Assembly: GCA_963677755.1 (NCBI GenBank)
Contig: OY782506.1
Span: 558,001 to 622,000 of the forward strand
Origin: JAIOSF01 sp963677755
Lineage (GTDB): Bacteria; Campylobacterota; Campylobacteria; Campylobacterales; Arcobacteraceae
DNA: 64,000 nt
Direction: 5' to 3'
Shown: positions 1-9,768 of the stretch, piece by piece
Position numbering within the stretch: position 1 is the first letter of the stretch
How the letters are laid out: every line of letters starts with the position of its first letter
Position numbers and translations under genes: made by a program
The notes under the pieces: model-generated
Told to the model about the DNA's origin: nothing
Seen by the model: only the letters and a program-made list of their open reading frames with translations
Database searches by the model: none

Positions 1-672
1 ACAGCATTATCTCAGTTTAACGGTCAAATGCCTTCAAAAGAAGAGTTTCAATCAATTCTTTCAGATTTTGGATTTGAAACTCCAACAGGTTCAGCAGAAA
101 ATAGTTCTACAAGTGGTTTATCTTCTTCTCAACAAGAAACTATAAGTTCAATTTTAGAAAACTATGATGTAGATAACTTAAGTCAAAGTGATGCAAAAGA
201 GATTGTAGCTGCTTTCAAAGAAGCTGGGATTGAACCAGGTAGTGAACTTGAAAGTGCTATGGAGGAGGCAGGTTTTGATGCTAAAGAAGTTGGAACATTA
301 GCAGGTGTTGGACCACAAGGTGGTGGTGGCGGTGCTGGTGGTGCCGGAGGTGGTGGCGAATCTGCCTCTTCTGAAGAGGAAGATTATGATATTATGGATA
401 CTAATGAAGATGGTGTAGTGTCATCTGAAGAGATAGCTGAGTATTATAGTTCAAGTAGTGGTGAAACACAGGAGTTATCATCAAGTAACCAAAATGCTTT
501 GGATAATATTCAAATGCTTATGGAAACTTTAAAATCAACAAGTGAAGACGGTTCTGTAGATACAACTAGTTTTGATGGATTATTAAAAACAATTAATAAT
601 CAAAATAATAATAGTGACATCAATACTTATTTATCAAACTATAGAACAACATCAATGTTTGCATATGCATAA
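1..672 (+). CDS. Acidic Gly/Ser-rich EF-hand-like protein (5' end outside window)
   Basis: The reading frame is open from base 1, so the start lies upstream of the window. The visible 223 codons are rich in Ser, Glu, Asn and Gly, with a Gly/Ala run encoded near 318-356 and one canonical EF-hand calcium loop (D-x-N-x-D-G-x-V-x-x-E-E) at 397-432. A second acidic helix-rich part follows. No membrane segment is visible in this part. The overall look is that of a Campylobacterota EF-hand domain protein of unknown role; calcium binding is inferred from the single loop. A hairpin terminator follows directly. Confidence 0.7.
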   Translation, partial: TALSQFNGQMPSKEEFQSILSDFGFETPTGSAENSSTSGLSSSQQETISSILENYDVDNLSQSDAKEIVAAFKEAGIEPGSELESAMEEAGFDAKEVGTLAGVGPQGGGGGAGGAGGGGESASSEEEDYDIMDTNEDGVVSSEEIAEYYSSSSGETQELSSSNQNALDNIQMLMETLKSTSEDGSVDTTSFDGLLKTINNQNNNSDINTYLSNYRTTSMFAYA

Positions 673-678
673 ATAAAA

Positions 679-702
679 CAAGGGTAAAATATTTTACCCT
701 TG
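679..702 (+). terminator. Hairpin terminator after the EF-hand-like gene
   Basis: A perfect 12-bp inverted repeat (CAAGGGTAAAAT / ATTTTACCCTTG) lies 7 nt after the stop and is followed by a T-rich stretch, as expected for a Rho-independent terminator. Confidence 0.7.
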
Positions 703-806
703 GAATCTTTGTTTTTATATTTACAAATAGTAAATAAATTGTGAGGGTGTAAATTATCTAATCTTATAAGATAGAAAAGAAATTGTATTATTTATTAAAA
801 GAGAGT

Positions 807-1199
807 TTAGTAGCTTTCGTTTCTATTTGTATATTCTAAAGTAAGTTCAATACCTTTTTTAAATTTTTCCTGATCAAAAGGTTTTACAATCCATGATGTT
901 GCCCCTGCATCTCTTCCCTTTTGTTTCATATCATTTCCTCTTTCTGTTGTAAGAACCATAATAGGAGTACTCATATAGTCAAATTTATCTCTAATTCGTC
1001 TGATAAGTTCAAAACCGTCCATACGTGGCATATTGATATCTACTATAAAAAAATCAAATTCTTCTTCTGCAGCTTCTATTCTTTCAAGGGCATCTACCCC
1101 ATCTTCAGCTGTTTCAAAATCGTTATATCCTGATGCATAAAGTGTTTGTGACACTAAGTCTCTGATTGTTGATGAATCATCTACTGCTAATATTTTCAC
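807..1199 (-). CDS. CheY-like single-domain response regulator
   Basis: This 130-aa protein is one receiver domain with no output domain. It has the acidic pair D7/D8, phosphoacceptor D54 in VDINMP, the switch Thr at T84/T85 and the conserved Lys K106 in IVKPF. The length and residues match CheY-type regulators, which bind the flagellar motor switch or act as phosphate sinks. No chemotaxis kinase is next to it, so its cognate kinase cannot be named. It is transcribed alone, leftward, with about 75 bp separating it from ispG. A role in chemotaxis is inferred from family resemblance only. Confidence 0.85.
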   Translation of the reverse strand: MKILAVDDSSTIRDLVSQTLYASGYNDFETAEDGVDALERIEAAEEEFDFFIVDINMPRMDGFELIRRIRDKFDYMSTPIMVLTTERGNDMKQKGRDAGATSWIVKPFDQEKFKKGIELTLEYTNRNESY

Positions 1200-1275
1200 T
1201 TTTATTCCTATGTGTATTATTTCGTAAAATTATAGAACTATAAGATACTATAAATTATTTTTAATCTAACTTAAA

Positions 1276-2334
1276 TTATTGCTCTCTTGCCTCTTTTTCA
1301 ACCTCTTCTAGAAATCTTTGTAGAAGTTGACTTGTTGGAAGTTTTTCAATAATTTCCCCTTTTTTAATAATAAGACCACTTCCTTTTCCATAAGCTATTG
1401 CTACATCAGCACTTTTAGCTTCCCCTAAAGCATTAACAACACAGCCCATAACAGATACATTAAGAGGTGTCTTAATATGTTTTGTAGCATTCTCTACTTC
1501 TTTTACTGCACTTACTAAATCAGCTTCAATTCGTCCACAAGTTGGACATGAGATGATATTTAATCCCTCTTTTGCTATCCCTGCATCTTTTAAAATTGCA
1601 CGACCAACCTCTATCTCTTTTTCTAACTCTCCTGTCATAGAAACTCGTAAAGTATCTCCAATCCCATCAAGTAACAAAGCTCCAAGAGCAATAGAAGATT
1701 TAACTGTACTATGAAACTGGGTTCCAGCTTCTGTAACACCTAAGTGAAAAGGATAGTTATTTGATGGTCGTAACATTCTATATGCTTCGACTGTTCTTTG
1801 TACATCACTGGCTTTAAGAGATATTTTAATATCTGTAAAATCTAAGTCTTCAAGAAATTTTATATTATAGAGTGCTGATTCAACCATTCCATGTGCTGTT
1901 TGTCCATATTTATCTTCAAATTGAGATTCTAATGAACCACAATTTACCCCAATACGAACAGGTAAATTTCTCTCTTTACACGCTTTTACTATCTCTTTTA
2001 TTCTTGATTTTTCCCCAATATTCCCAGGATTAAATCGGATACAATCGACAACTTTTGCAGCTTCTAGCGCTAATTTATAATTAAAATGTATATCTGCAAC
2101 AATTGGCAAACTAGTTTGCTCTTTTATCGCTTTTAAAGCATTCGCAGCTTCCATATCAGGAACTGCTAAACGAACTATATCAGCTCCTGCAAAATGAAGT
2201 TGTCTTATTTGTTCAACTGTTGCATCTATGTCACTTGTTTTTGTAAATGTCATTGATTGTACACTTATTGGAGCATCACCACCAATAGCCACATCTCCAA
2301 CAAATATTTTTTTTGTTTTGTATCTTTTTATCAT
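1276..2334 (-). CDS. ispG: 4-hydroxy-3-methylbut-2-enyl diphosphate synthase (IspG/GcpE)
   Basis: IspG reduces methylerythritol cyclodiphosphate to HMBPP, the penultimate step of the MEP isoprenoid pathway, using a [4Fe-4S] cluster. The 352-aa length is normal for the short bacterial form. The N-terminal TIM barrel starts with the family motif IGGDAPISVQSMT, and the C-terminal domain carries the three cluster cysteines C263, C266 (CPTC) and C298 (GCVVNALGEA), with E305 as the usual fourth ligand. Transcribed leftward from an ATG. No neighbouring gene belongs to the same pathway. Confidence 0.97.
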   Translation of the reverse strand: MIKRYKTKKIFVGDVAIGGDAPISVQSMTFTKTSDIDATVEQIRQLHFAGADIVRLAVPDMEAANALKAIKEQTSLPIVADIHFNYKLALEAAKVVDCIRFNPGNIGEKSRIKEIVKACKERNLPVRIGVNCGSLESQFEDKYGQTAHGMVESALYNIKFLEDLDFTDIKISLKASDVQRTVEAYRMLRPSNNYPFHLGVTEAGTQFHSTVKSSIALGALLLDGIGDTLRVSMTGELEKEIEVGRAILKDAGIAKEGLNIISCPTCGRIEADLVSAVKEVENATKHIKTPLNVSVMGCVVNALGEAKSADVAIAYGKGSGLIIKKGEIIEKLPTSQLLQRFLEEVEKEAREQ

Positions 2335-2476
2335 TTGGCAATTTTATCTAATTAATATTAAAAAACATATATTAAATAAATAGTAAAATATTTTGTAACT
2401 AAATTATTATTTTTAGATTCTCTTAGCTGTTTTTGGATATAATCTTGAAAATTTAAGGTAGCTAATTAGGAAAGTT

Positions 2477-3109
2477 TTGGAAAATATTAATCTGTTTGAT
2501 ATCATTGTTTTATCGTTAGTAGTAATACTTGGGCTAAAAGGTCTTTTTAAAGGATTTACTAAAGAATTGTTTGGACTTGTTGGTATAGTTGGTGGAGTTT
2601 TTATAGCTTCAAGACTTGCTAAAAATACAGGTGAAATAGTTAACGGAATTATCCCAATTGATAATGAAAGCACTATACTACTTGTAGGTTTTATAGTTAC
2701 TTTAGTTATCTTTTGGATTATTGCATATATCTTAGGAATAGTGTTAGAAAAAGTATTTAGTGCTAGTGGATTAGGTATTTTTGATAGAATTTTAGGATTT
2801 TTGTTTGGTGCTGGAAAAATCTTCTTACTATTTTCAATTATTGCTTATGCTGTATCTCAAGTAAAAATGATAAATGATAACTTACAACCAAAACTACAAG
2901 ATAGCATGGTTTTCCCATTATTAAGTCAAACGGGAAGTTATATTATTAAACTAGACACTACAGGTGTACAAAAAGAAGTTTCAAAAACATTTGATAGTGT
3001 AGTTGAGTCTGCAAAAGATTCTTTAGAAGAATTATCAAAAGAGGAATTAGAAAAAAAAGCAACTGAATTAAAAGAACAACTGCAGGAAACTACAAATGGA
3101 AATGAATAA
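2477..3109 (+). CDS. cvpA: CvpA family membrane protein
   Basis: A 210-aa protein with four predicted membrane segments (roughly residues 5-22, 28-46, 60-85 and 103-125) followed by a charged helical tail from about 150, matching the CvpA (colicin V production) family. Family members are linked to envelope homeostasis; the molecular activity is unresolved. The start is a TTG with an upstream AGGA. It is the first gene of a tightly packed plus-strand run that continues with fur, whose start lies inside the end of this gene (14-nt overlap), suggesting translational coupling. Confidence 0.85.
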   Translation: MENINLFDIIVLSLVVILGLKGLFKGFTKELFGLVGIVGGVFIASRLAKNTGEIVNGIIPIDNESTILLVGFIVTLVIFWIIAYILGIVLEKVFSASGLGIFDRILGFLFGAGKIFLLFSIIAYAVSQVKMINDNLQPKLQDSMVFPLLSQTGSYIIKLDTTGVQKEVSKTFDSVVESAKDSLEELSKEELEKKATELKEQLQETTNGNE

Positions 3110-3542
3110 CACAGTATTAGAAGATTTAAAAGTTGTTTTAAAAGATAAAGGGATGAAATATACAGAACAAAGAGCTGTAATACTTCAAATACTTTTAAAT
3201 ATAGATGACCATCTTAATGCTGAAGAGGTACATAAAATTGTAAAAGAAAAATACCCTGAACAAAATATAGGGATAGCTACAGTTTACAGAACATTAAATT
3301 TTTTAGAAGATGTAAATCTTATCTCATCAATCTCTTTTGGAAAAGAAGGAAAAAAATATGAAGGAAATGTTAAAAGAGAACATCACGACCATATTATTTG
3401 TACTTCATGTGGTAAGATAGTTGAGTTTATTGATCAAAGTATTGAAAAACGTCAAGAAGATATAGCTTTAGAAAATGGCTTTAAAATAACGGATCACACT
3501 ATGCAGATATATGGTATTTGTGAAGATTGTCAAAAGAACTAA
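3096..3542 (+). CDS. fur: Ferric uptake regulator Fur
   Basis: A 148-aa Fur-family repressor with an N-terminal winged helix (the recognition region includes ATVYRTLNFL, 61-70) and a C-terminal metal-binding and dimerization domain. Metal ligands visible are HHDH at 96-99, the CxxC pair C102/C105 and the second pair C142/C145 (structural zinc). It would repress iron-uptake genes when bound to Fe2+. The start overlaps cvpA by 14 nt; a second in-frame ATG at 3102 is equally possible. The fur-lysS-glyA order is the one known in Campylobacter and supports Fur over a Zur or PerR assignment. Confidence 0.93.
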   Translation: MEMNNTVLEDLKVVLKDKGMKYTEQRAVILQILLNIDDHLNAEEVHKIVKEKYPEQNIGIATVYRTLNFLEDVNLISSISFGKEGKKYEGNVKREHHDHIICTSCGKIVEFIDQSIEKRQEDIALENGFKITDHTMQIYGICEDCQKN

Positions 3543-3565
3543 ATAGTTAAAAGGAAAGTAAAAAA

Positions 3566-5086
3566 TTGTTTGAAAATAAATACATACAACAAAGAATAGA
3601 AAAAGCAAATGTTTTAAGAGAATCTGGATTTAATCCATATTGTAATAAATCAGAGCGAAATACAACAATAGAAAAGTATATAAATGTAAATACAGATATA
3701 GAGCAAAAAGAAGATAAACGAGATGAAAATAGAATCTACACAGTTGCTGGAAGAATAAAGTTTTTCAGACTTATGGGGAAAGCAACTTTCCTTAAAATAG
3801 AAGATGAAAGTGGTATGCTTCAAGTATATGTTACAAGAGATAATCTTCCAGAGGGTTTTTATAATAATGTGTTTAAAAAAACTGTTGAAGTTGGAGATAT
3901 AGTTGAAGTTGTAGGGTTTCCATTTATTACAGGAAAAGGGGAACTTTCTCTTCACGCAAACGCTTTTAAAATATTGACAAAAGCAATTAGTCCATTACCA
4001 GAAAAATATCATGGTATTCAAGATAAAGAGTTAAGATATAGACAAAGATACCTTGACCTTATTATGAATAGTGAAGTGAAAAAAACATTTCATATTAGAA
4101 GTAAAGTGATAAGTTTAACAAGAAGATTTTTTGAAGATAAAGGCTTTTTAGAAGTAGAAACTCCTATGATGCACCCGATTGCAGGTGGAGCAAATGCAAA
4201 ACCATTTACTACTCATCACAATGCGCTTGGAGTTGATAGATTTTTAAGAATTGCACCGGAGTTATATCTAAAAAGACTTATTGTTGGTGGATTTGAAGCT
4301 GTGTTTGAGATCAATAGAAACTTTAGAAATGAAGGGATGGATGCTACACATAATCCTGAGTTTACCTCTATTGAATTTTATTGGGCATATAAAACATATA
4401 AAGATTTAATTGCTATTACAAAAGAATATTTTGACTATCTATTTGATCATCTAAATTTACCTACTGTATTACCTTATGGTGAGCTTGAAGTTGATTTTTC
4501 AAAATTTAGTGAAATTCCACTAATTGCTTCACTTACTGAGATTGGTGGAGTTCCAGCAGATGTTGCAATTGATAAAGAAAAAGCAATTGCATACTTAAAA
4601 AAAGACAATGTAGATGTAAATGAAGCTATGAACCTAGGGCAACTTCAAGGTGAGATGTTTGATGAATATGTAGAAGAGAAACTTATAAACCCTACATTTA
4701 TAACAGAATATCCAGTTGAAATTTCTCCACTTGCAAGAAGAAATGATGAAAATACACATCTTACAGATAGATTTGAGTTATTCATTGCAGGGAAAGAGAT
4801 AGCAAATGCCTTTAGTGAGTTAAATGACCCACTTGATCAATTAGAAAGATTTGAAGGGCAGATGGATGCAAAAAATAGTGGAGATGATGAAGCACATGAG
4901 ATGGATGCAGATTTTGTAAATGCATTATCGTATGGTATGGCTCCAACAGCAGGTCAAGGGATAGGGATAGATAGACTAGTGATGATGCTTACAAATCAAC
5001 ACAGTATTCGTGATGTATTGTTATTTCCAGCTATGAAACCAATAACACAAGAGATTGATTTACATGCTGATAGTGAAGAAAAATAA
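3566..5086 (+). CDS. lysS: Lysyl-tRNA synthetase, class II
   Basis: This 506-aa class II enzyme charges tRNA-Lys. It has an N-terminal OB-fold anticodon-binding domain (about 55-155) and the class II catalytic core with motif 1 (FLEVETPMMHPIAGGA), motif 2 (FRNEGMDATHNPEFT) and motif 3 near the C-terminus (GQGIGIDRLVMMLT). The start is a TTG preceded by AAAGGAAAG. It lies 23 nt after fur and 33 nt before glyA. The length is typical. Confidence 0.97.
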   Translation: MFENKYIQQRIEKANVLRESGFNPYCNKSERNTTIEKYINVNTDIEQKEDKRDENRIYTVAGRIKFFRLMGKATFLKIEDESGMLQVYVTRDNLPEGFYNNVFKKTVEVGDIVEVVGFPFITGKGELSLHANAFKILTKAISPLPEKYHGIQDKELRYRQRYLDLIMNSEVKKTFHIRSKVISLTRRFFEDKGFLEVETPMMHPIAGGANAKPFTTHHNALGVDRFLRIAPELYLKRLIVGGFEAVFEINRNFRNEGMDATHNPEFTSIEFYWAYKTYKDLIAITKEYFDYLFDHLNLPTVLPYGELEVDFSKFSEIPLIASLTEIGGVPADVAIDKEKAIAYLKKDNVDVNEAMNLGQLQGEMFDEYVEEKLINPTFITEYPVEISPLARRNDENTHLTDRFELFIAGKEIANAFSELNDPLDQLERFEGQMDAKNSGDDEAHEMDADFVNALSYGMAPTAGQGIGIDRLVMMLTNQHSIRDVLLFPAMKPITQEIDLHADSEEK

Positions 5087-5119
5087 AAATAAAATAAAAT
5101 TAAAGAAAAAGGAAATAGT

Positions 5120-6382
5120 ATGAGTTTTTTAAAAAGTGACGATTTGGCAACTGCAGATGCAGAAGTATTTGCAATGGTGGAGAATGAGTTAGAGAGACAA
5201 ACAAATCATCTTGAGATGATAGCATCTGAGAATTTTACATCTCCAGCTGTAATGCAAGCTATGGGTTCAGTTTTTACAAATAAATATGCAGAAGGGTACC
5301 CATATAAAAGATATTATGGTGGATGTGAATTTGCAGATCAAGTTGAACAACTAGCAATTGATAGAGCTTGTGAAATTTTTGGTTGTAAATATGCAAATGT
5401 ACAACCACATTCAGGATCTCAAGCAAATGGTGCTGTATATGCAGCACTTTTAAAAGCTGGTGACAAAATCCTTGGTATGGATCTAAGTCATGGTGGACAT
5501 TTAACTCATGGTAGTAAACCATCATTTTCAGGAAAAAACTACAGTGCATTTTATTATGGTGTAGAGATGGATGGAAGAATGAACTATGATAAAATTATGG
5601 ATATTGCAATTGCAGTACAACCTAAAATTATCGTGTGTGGTGCTTCTGCATATGCTAGAGAAATTGATTTTAAAAAATTTAGAGAGATAGCAGACGCAGT
5701 TGGTGCTTTACTTTTTGCAGATATTGCACATATTGCTGGTCTTGTTGCTGCTGGTGAGCATATGTCTCCATTCCCTTATGCTGATATAGTTACAACTACT
5801 ACACATAAAACACTAAGAGGACCAAGAGGTGGTATGATTATGTGTGATGATGAAGATATTGCAAAAAAAATAAATAGTGCAATTTTCCCAGGATTACAAG
5901 GTGGACCACTTGTTCATGTTATTGCTGCTAAAGCTGTTGCATTTAAAGAGATTTTAGATCCATCATGGAAAGAATATGCAAAACAAGTAAAAGCAAATGC
6001 TAAAGTACTTGGTGAAGTATTAGTAAAAAGAGGATATGATTTAGTAAGTGATGGAACAGATAATCATCTGGTACTTGTAAGCTTTTTAAATAAAGATTTT
6101 AGTGGTAAAGATGCAGATGCGGCATTAGGAAATGCAGGTATTACTGTAAATAAAAATACAGTTCCAGGTGAAACAAGAAGTCCATTTATAACTTCAGGTA
6201 TACGAATAGGAAGTCCCGCTTTAACAGCACGAGGAATGAAAGAGAAAGAGTTTGATTTAATAGCAAACAAAATTGCTGATGTTTTAGATGATATTACAAA
6301 TGTTCAGTTGCAACAAACAGTAAAAAAAGAGTTAGAAACATTAGCGAAAAACTTTGTGGTTTATACACAATCAACGTATTAA
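5120..6382 (+). CDS. glyA: Serine hydroxymethyltransferase
   Basis: This 420-aa PLP enzyme interconverts serine and glycine while loading tetrahydrofolate with a one-carbon unit. The catalytic lysine is K230 in the TTTTHKTLRGPRGG motif, and the N-terminal HLEMIASENF signature is present. A good ribosome binding site (AAAGGAAA) precedes the ATG. It continues the fur-lysS-glyA cluster. Confidence 0.98.
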   Translation: MSFLKSDDLATADAEVFAMVENELERQTNHLEMIASENFTSPAVMQAMGSVFTNKYAEGYPYKRYYGGCEFADQVEQLAIDRACEIFGCKYANVQPHSGSQANGAVYAALLKAGDKILGMDLSHGGHLTHGSKPSFSGKNYSAFYYGVEMDGRMNYDKIMDIAIAVQPKIIVCGASAYAREIDFKKFREIADAVGALLFADIAHIAGLVAAGEHMSPFPYADIVTTTTHKTLRGPRGGMIMCDDEDIAKKINSAIFPGLQGGPLVHVIAAKAVAFKEILDPSWKEYAKQVKANAKVLGEVLVKRGYDLVSDGTDNHLVLVSFLNKDFSGKDADAALGNAGITVNKNTVPGETRSPFITSGIRIGSPALTARGMKEKEFDLIANKIADVLDDITNVQLQQTVKKELETLAKNFVVYTQSTY

Positions 6383-6418
6383 TATTGTAAACTATTAATA
6401 ATACAAAAGGGGGAAGAC

Positions 6419-7408
6419 ATGGAAGTAGATGGAAAAGAATTTTTAAGAAATGTTAGTCTAGAGCAAGATAAAGAGAGATTAATACAAGAACAAAGAAAAC
6501 TTGAAGCATTAAAAAGAGAGTCTGTAATGAAAAGGAGTAGTAGTACTCCTTCAGAAGAATCTGCTTATGTAAATCTATCTGCAAAAGATAATAACCCTTA
6601 TAAAGAAGAGGAAAATGTTATAGAAGATTTAATGCTAGAACCAGAAGATCCAGCTAAAAATAAAAAAAGATATATACTTTTAGGTATAGGTTTGATTTTG
6701 GTTTTTATCATAACAATATTAGTAATAAGACTTGTATCAAATAATGATACAAAAGAGAAAATGGAGAATTTAAATCCAGAAACTAATGCACTTGTTACAG
6801 ATAAAATATTAGATAAAATTGATACAAATGAAGAGTATCAAAAAGTGATTGATAACAAAGAAGCTATGGCAGAGATGAATAAGTTAGATAAAACAAAACA
6901 AAATAATCTTAATGAGATAGTTATCCCTAATGATACAGCTGAAAACACCTCTTTAGTGATTGATAAACCAAAAACAATAGAACCTCCAAAAAGAGATTTA
7001 TTTGGACTTACTAAACAGCAAACTGAACAAGCAAAAGAAGTAGTAAAGCAAGAACCTAAAAAAGTAATAGCGAAAAAAGAAGTTGCAAAAAAAGTAGTAG
7101 AGAAAAAAGTAATAAAACCTAGTTCTGTAAAATCACTAGTTGCTACAACACCAACTACTACAAAAAGTGCAAATGTGTCTGGATATTATATTCAAATTGG
7201 AGCTTTTACAAAAGAACCATCAAAAAGTTTATTAAAAGATATTTCTAAAAAAGGATACAACTATAATGTACATAAGATGACAATCAAAGGTACAGTATAT
7301 AATAAAGTTCTAATAGGTGCATATCCTACAAAAGATGTAGCACTAGGAGATTTGGATAAAGTTAAAAAAGATTTTAATAACAAAAATGCATATATCTTAA
7401 AGTTTTAA
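6419..7408 (+). CDS. SPOR-domain membrane protein
   Basis: A 329-aa bitopic protein: a charged cytoplasmic N-terminus, one membrane segment at about residues 84-106, a long Lys/Glu-rich low-complexity periplasmic linker, and a C-terminal SPOR domain (about 253-329, beginning YYIQIGAFTKEPS). SPOR domains bind denuded peptidoglycan at the septum, so a role in cell division or envelope maintenance is likely but unproven here. A strong AAAGGGGGAAG ribosome binding site precedes the ATG. It lies 36 nt after glyA and 10 nt before the trpE-like gene. Confidence 0.88.
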   Translation: MEVDGKEFLRNVSLEQDKERLIQEQRKLEALKRESVMKRSSSTPSEESAYVNLSAKDNNPYKEEENVIEDLMLEPEDPAKNKKRYILLGIGLILVFIITILVIRLVSNNDTKEKMENLNPETNALVTDKILDKIDTNEEYQKVIDNKEAMAEMNKLDKTKQNNLNEIVIPNDTAENTSLVIDKPKTIEPPKRDLFGLTKQQTEQAKEVVKQEPKKVIAKKEVAKKVVEKKVIKPSSVKSLVATTPTTTKSANVSGYYIQIGAFTKEPSKSLLKDISKKGYNYNVHKMTIKGTVYNKVLIGAYPTKDVALGDLDKVKKDFNNKNAYILKF

Positions 7409-7418
7409 GGTAGAACAG

Positions 7419-8843
7419 TTGATAAATTTTTATAATAAAACTCTATTTTTAGATCAATTTACCCCTGTATCAATATATCAAAAAGTAAAAGAGATTTTTC
7501 CTTGTGAGATAACTTTTCTTTTTGAATCAGTTGTAAATAGTAATGATGGGAACTTTAGTTATATTTTTGTAGGTGATAGGGAAAGAGTTTGGCATAAAAA
7601 AGGCAAAAGTTTTTATAAAAATGAAGATGGAAAAATTCAAGAAATAGATAAAAATCCATTTGTTTTTTTGAAAAATTATTATAAAAACTTAGATAAAAAA
7701 CTTTATCATGATAAAGGAAAAGAATTAGGCATAGGGCTTATTGATGGTTTTATTGGGAATATGGGTTACGATATGGTTGCAACCTTTGAACCTACTTTAC
7801 AAAAATCAATGAGTGGATTAAAAGATGAATTTGAAATCGCTGATTGTGATCTTATTCGTCCTAAAATGGTTTTAGTCTATTCTCATAAAACATCACAACT
7901 TACTATGATAACATCTATGAAAAGTATGAGTTGTTATATTCAACAAATTGAAAATGCTTTAGAAAGTTGTTTTAAATATACACCACTAAAAAAAGTTGAG
8001 CTTTTAGATGAAGGAAGTTTTGCTCACACCAAAGAAGATTTTTTTGATATGATTGCAAAATCTAAAGAGATGATACGAAGTGGTGATGTTTTTCAAATAC
8101 TGATGACGAATCGTTATACACGAAAGGCAAAAGTAGATACGCTTAGTTTCTATAGAGCATTAAGAAGTAAAAATCCAAGTCCATATCTTTTCTTACTAGA
8201 GTATGAAGATTTTACAATTGCAGGAAGTAGCCCAGAAGTTATGGTAAAACTTACAGATGATAGAATTCTCTTACGACCAATTGCTGGTACTAGAAAAAGA
8301 GGGAAAACAGCATCTAAAGATTTTGAGATGGAACAAGAACTCACTAGTGATCCAAAAGAGATTGCAGAGCATGTTATGTTGATAGACCTTGGAAGAAATG
8401 ATGTAGGAAGAGTGGCAAAAGTTGGAACTGTAGAAGTAACTGATAAAATGAGAGTTGAAAAATATTCTCATGTTATGCACTTAGTTTCTGATGTCGAAGC
8501 TACAATTGATGAAAAATATGACATGTTTGATCTATTTGCTGCAACTTTTACAGCTGGAACTATGACAGGTGCTCCAAAAATTAGAGCTATGGAACTTATA
8601 GCGAAGTTTGAAAAACTCAAAAGAAGTTTTTATAGTGGTAGTGTGGCATATTTTGGCTTTGATGGAAATATGGATAGTGCTATTACTATACGAACAACAA
8701 TGATAAAAGATGATACAGTTGTATTTCAAGCAGGAGCAGGTGTTGTTGCTGATAGTGTACCTGAATTAGAGTTCTTAGAAGTGAATAATAAACTTGCTGC
8801 AAATATAACTACACTTGAAGATTTAAGTAAAATAGAATCGTAA
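7419..8843 (+). CDS. trpE: Chorismate-binding enzyme, anthranilate synthase component I-like
   Basis: A 474-aa protein of the TrpE/PabB/MenF chorismate-binding family with a diverged N-terminal part and a conserved C-terminal catalytic domain. The motif PIAGTRKRG near residue 287 carries Ala where aminodeoxychorismate synthase PabB usually has the nucleophilic Lys (PIKGT), which favours anthranilate synthase. The GAPKIRAM and GAGVVADSVPE motifs complete the active site. The start is TTG with AAGGTAGA upstream. No amidotransferase (trpG) gene is adjacent, so the partner and exact pathway remain open; PabB is the main alternative. Confidence 0.8.
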   Translation: MINFYNKTLFLDQFTPVSIYQKVKEIFPCEITFLFESVVNSNDGNFSYIFVGDRERVWHKKGKSFYKNEDGKIQEIDKNPFVFLKNYYKNLDKKLYHDKGKELGIGLIDGFIGNMGYDMVATFEPTLQKSMSGLKDEFEIADCDLIRPKMVLVYSHKTSQLTMITSMKSMSCYIQQIENALESCFKYTPLKKVELLDEGSFAHTKEDFFDMIAKSKEMIRSGDVFQILMTNRYTRKAKVDTLSFYRALRSKNPSPYLFLLEYEDFTIAGSSPEVMVKLTDDRILLRPIAGTRKRGKTASKDFEMEQELTSDPKEIAEHVMLIDLGRNDVGRVAKVGTVEVTDKMRVEKYSHVMHLVSDVEATIDEKYDMFDLFAATFTAGTMTGAPKIRAMELIAKFEKLKRSFYSGSVAYFGFDGNMDSAITIRTTMIKDDTVVFQAGAGVVADSVPELEFLEVNNKLAANITTLEDLSKIES

Positions 8844-8855
8844 TAAAGGATAACT

Positions 8856-9719
8856 TTGAATAATATACTCGTAGCACACTCACCAGATGCAGATGATATT
8901 TTTATGTACTATGCTATTAAGTTTGGTTGGGTTACACTAAAAGATACAACTTTTGATAATCTTGCCCTTGATATAGAAACATTAAATCAAGCGACGCTAA
9001 AAGGTGAGTATGATATTTGTGCAATTAGTTTTGCTTTGTATCCTTTTGTAAAAGATGATTTTGCACTTTTAAAAACAGCTGTAAGTTTTGGTGATGGATA
9101 TGGACCAAAATTAGTAAAACTCAAAGGGAAAACTCTTAAACCAAATTTTAAAATAGCTCTTAGTGGGAAGTACACTACTAATGCACTTCTATTTAAGATA
9201 AAATATCCTCAAGCTCGTATAACATACATGAATTTTTTAGAGATAGAGCAAGCGGTACTTGATGGGACTGTAGATGCTGGAGCTTTGATTCATGAGTCAA
9301 TTTTAACATATGATGATAAATTAGAGGTTGAGGCTGAACTTTGGGATATTTGGCAAGAGTTAGCTGGAAAAGAGTTACCTTTACCTTTAGGTGGAATGTG
9401 TTTAAGAAGAAGTATCCCTTTAAACAAAGCTATAGACTATGAAGATACTTTGATAAAAGCTGTACGAGTAGCAAATGATAATAAACTATTATTATCAAAA
9501 ATGCTTTTAGAAAGAGACCTTATAAGAGTAGATCATGATACATTGCAAACATACTTAGGGTTGTATGCAAATGATGATTCTATAGAACTTTCAGAGTTAC
9601 AATATAAAGCACTTGATACACTCTATAGTCTTGGGTTTGAACATGGGTTTTATGACAGTTTAATTAAAGCAGAAGATTATCTTATCCCAAGTGAATATAA
9701 ACAGCTACGAAATTCTTAA
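8856..9719 (+). CDS. mqnD: 1,4-dihydroxy-6-naphthoate synthase (futalosine menaquinone pathway)
   Basis: A 287-aa periplasmic-binding-protein-like enzyme resembling MqnD. It opens with AHSPDADDIFMYYA, equivalent to the substrate-binding SPxxDD loop of the family, and has the GALIHESILTY and LPLGGMC motifs. MqnD converts cyclic de-hypoxanthinyl futalosine to 1,4-dihydroxy-6-naphthoate, on the route to menaquinone typical of Campylobacterota. The start is TTG after AAAGGATAA. It lies 12 nt after the trpE-like gene. MqnA is a related alternative, but the length and motifs fit MqnD better. Confidence 0.85.
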   Translation: MNNILVAHSPDADDIFMYYAIKFGWVTLKDTTFDNLALDIETLNQATLKGEYDICAISFALYPFVKDDFALLKTAVSFGDGYGPKLVKLKGKTLKPNFKIALSGKYTTNALLFKIKYPQARITYMNFLEIEQAVLDGTVDAGALIHESILTYDDKLEVEAELWDIWQELAGKELPLPLGGMCLRRSIPLNKAIDYEDTLIKAVRVANDNKLLLSKMLLERDLIRVDHDTLQTYLGLYANDDSIELSELQYKALDTLYSLGFEHGFYDSLIKAEDYLIPSEYKQLRNS

Positions 9720-9768
9720 ATAAGGAGTAGGGAAGAATCTTTTCTTATCTCCATACATGTATAGAAAA

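Noticed and set aside
5274..5549. ORF opposite glyA
   Set aside because: It is a His/Leu-rich shadow of the glyA reading frame with no ribosome site. The same reasoning removes the other antisense frames inside conserved genes.
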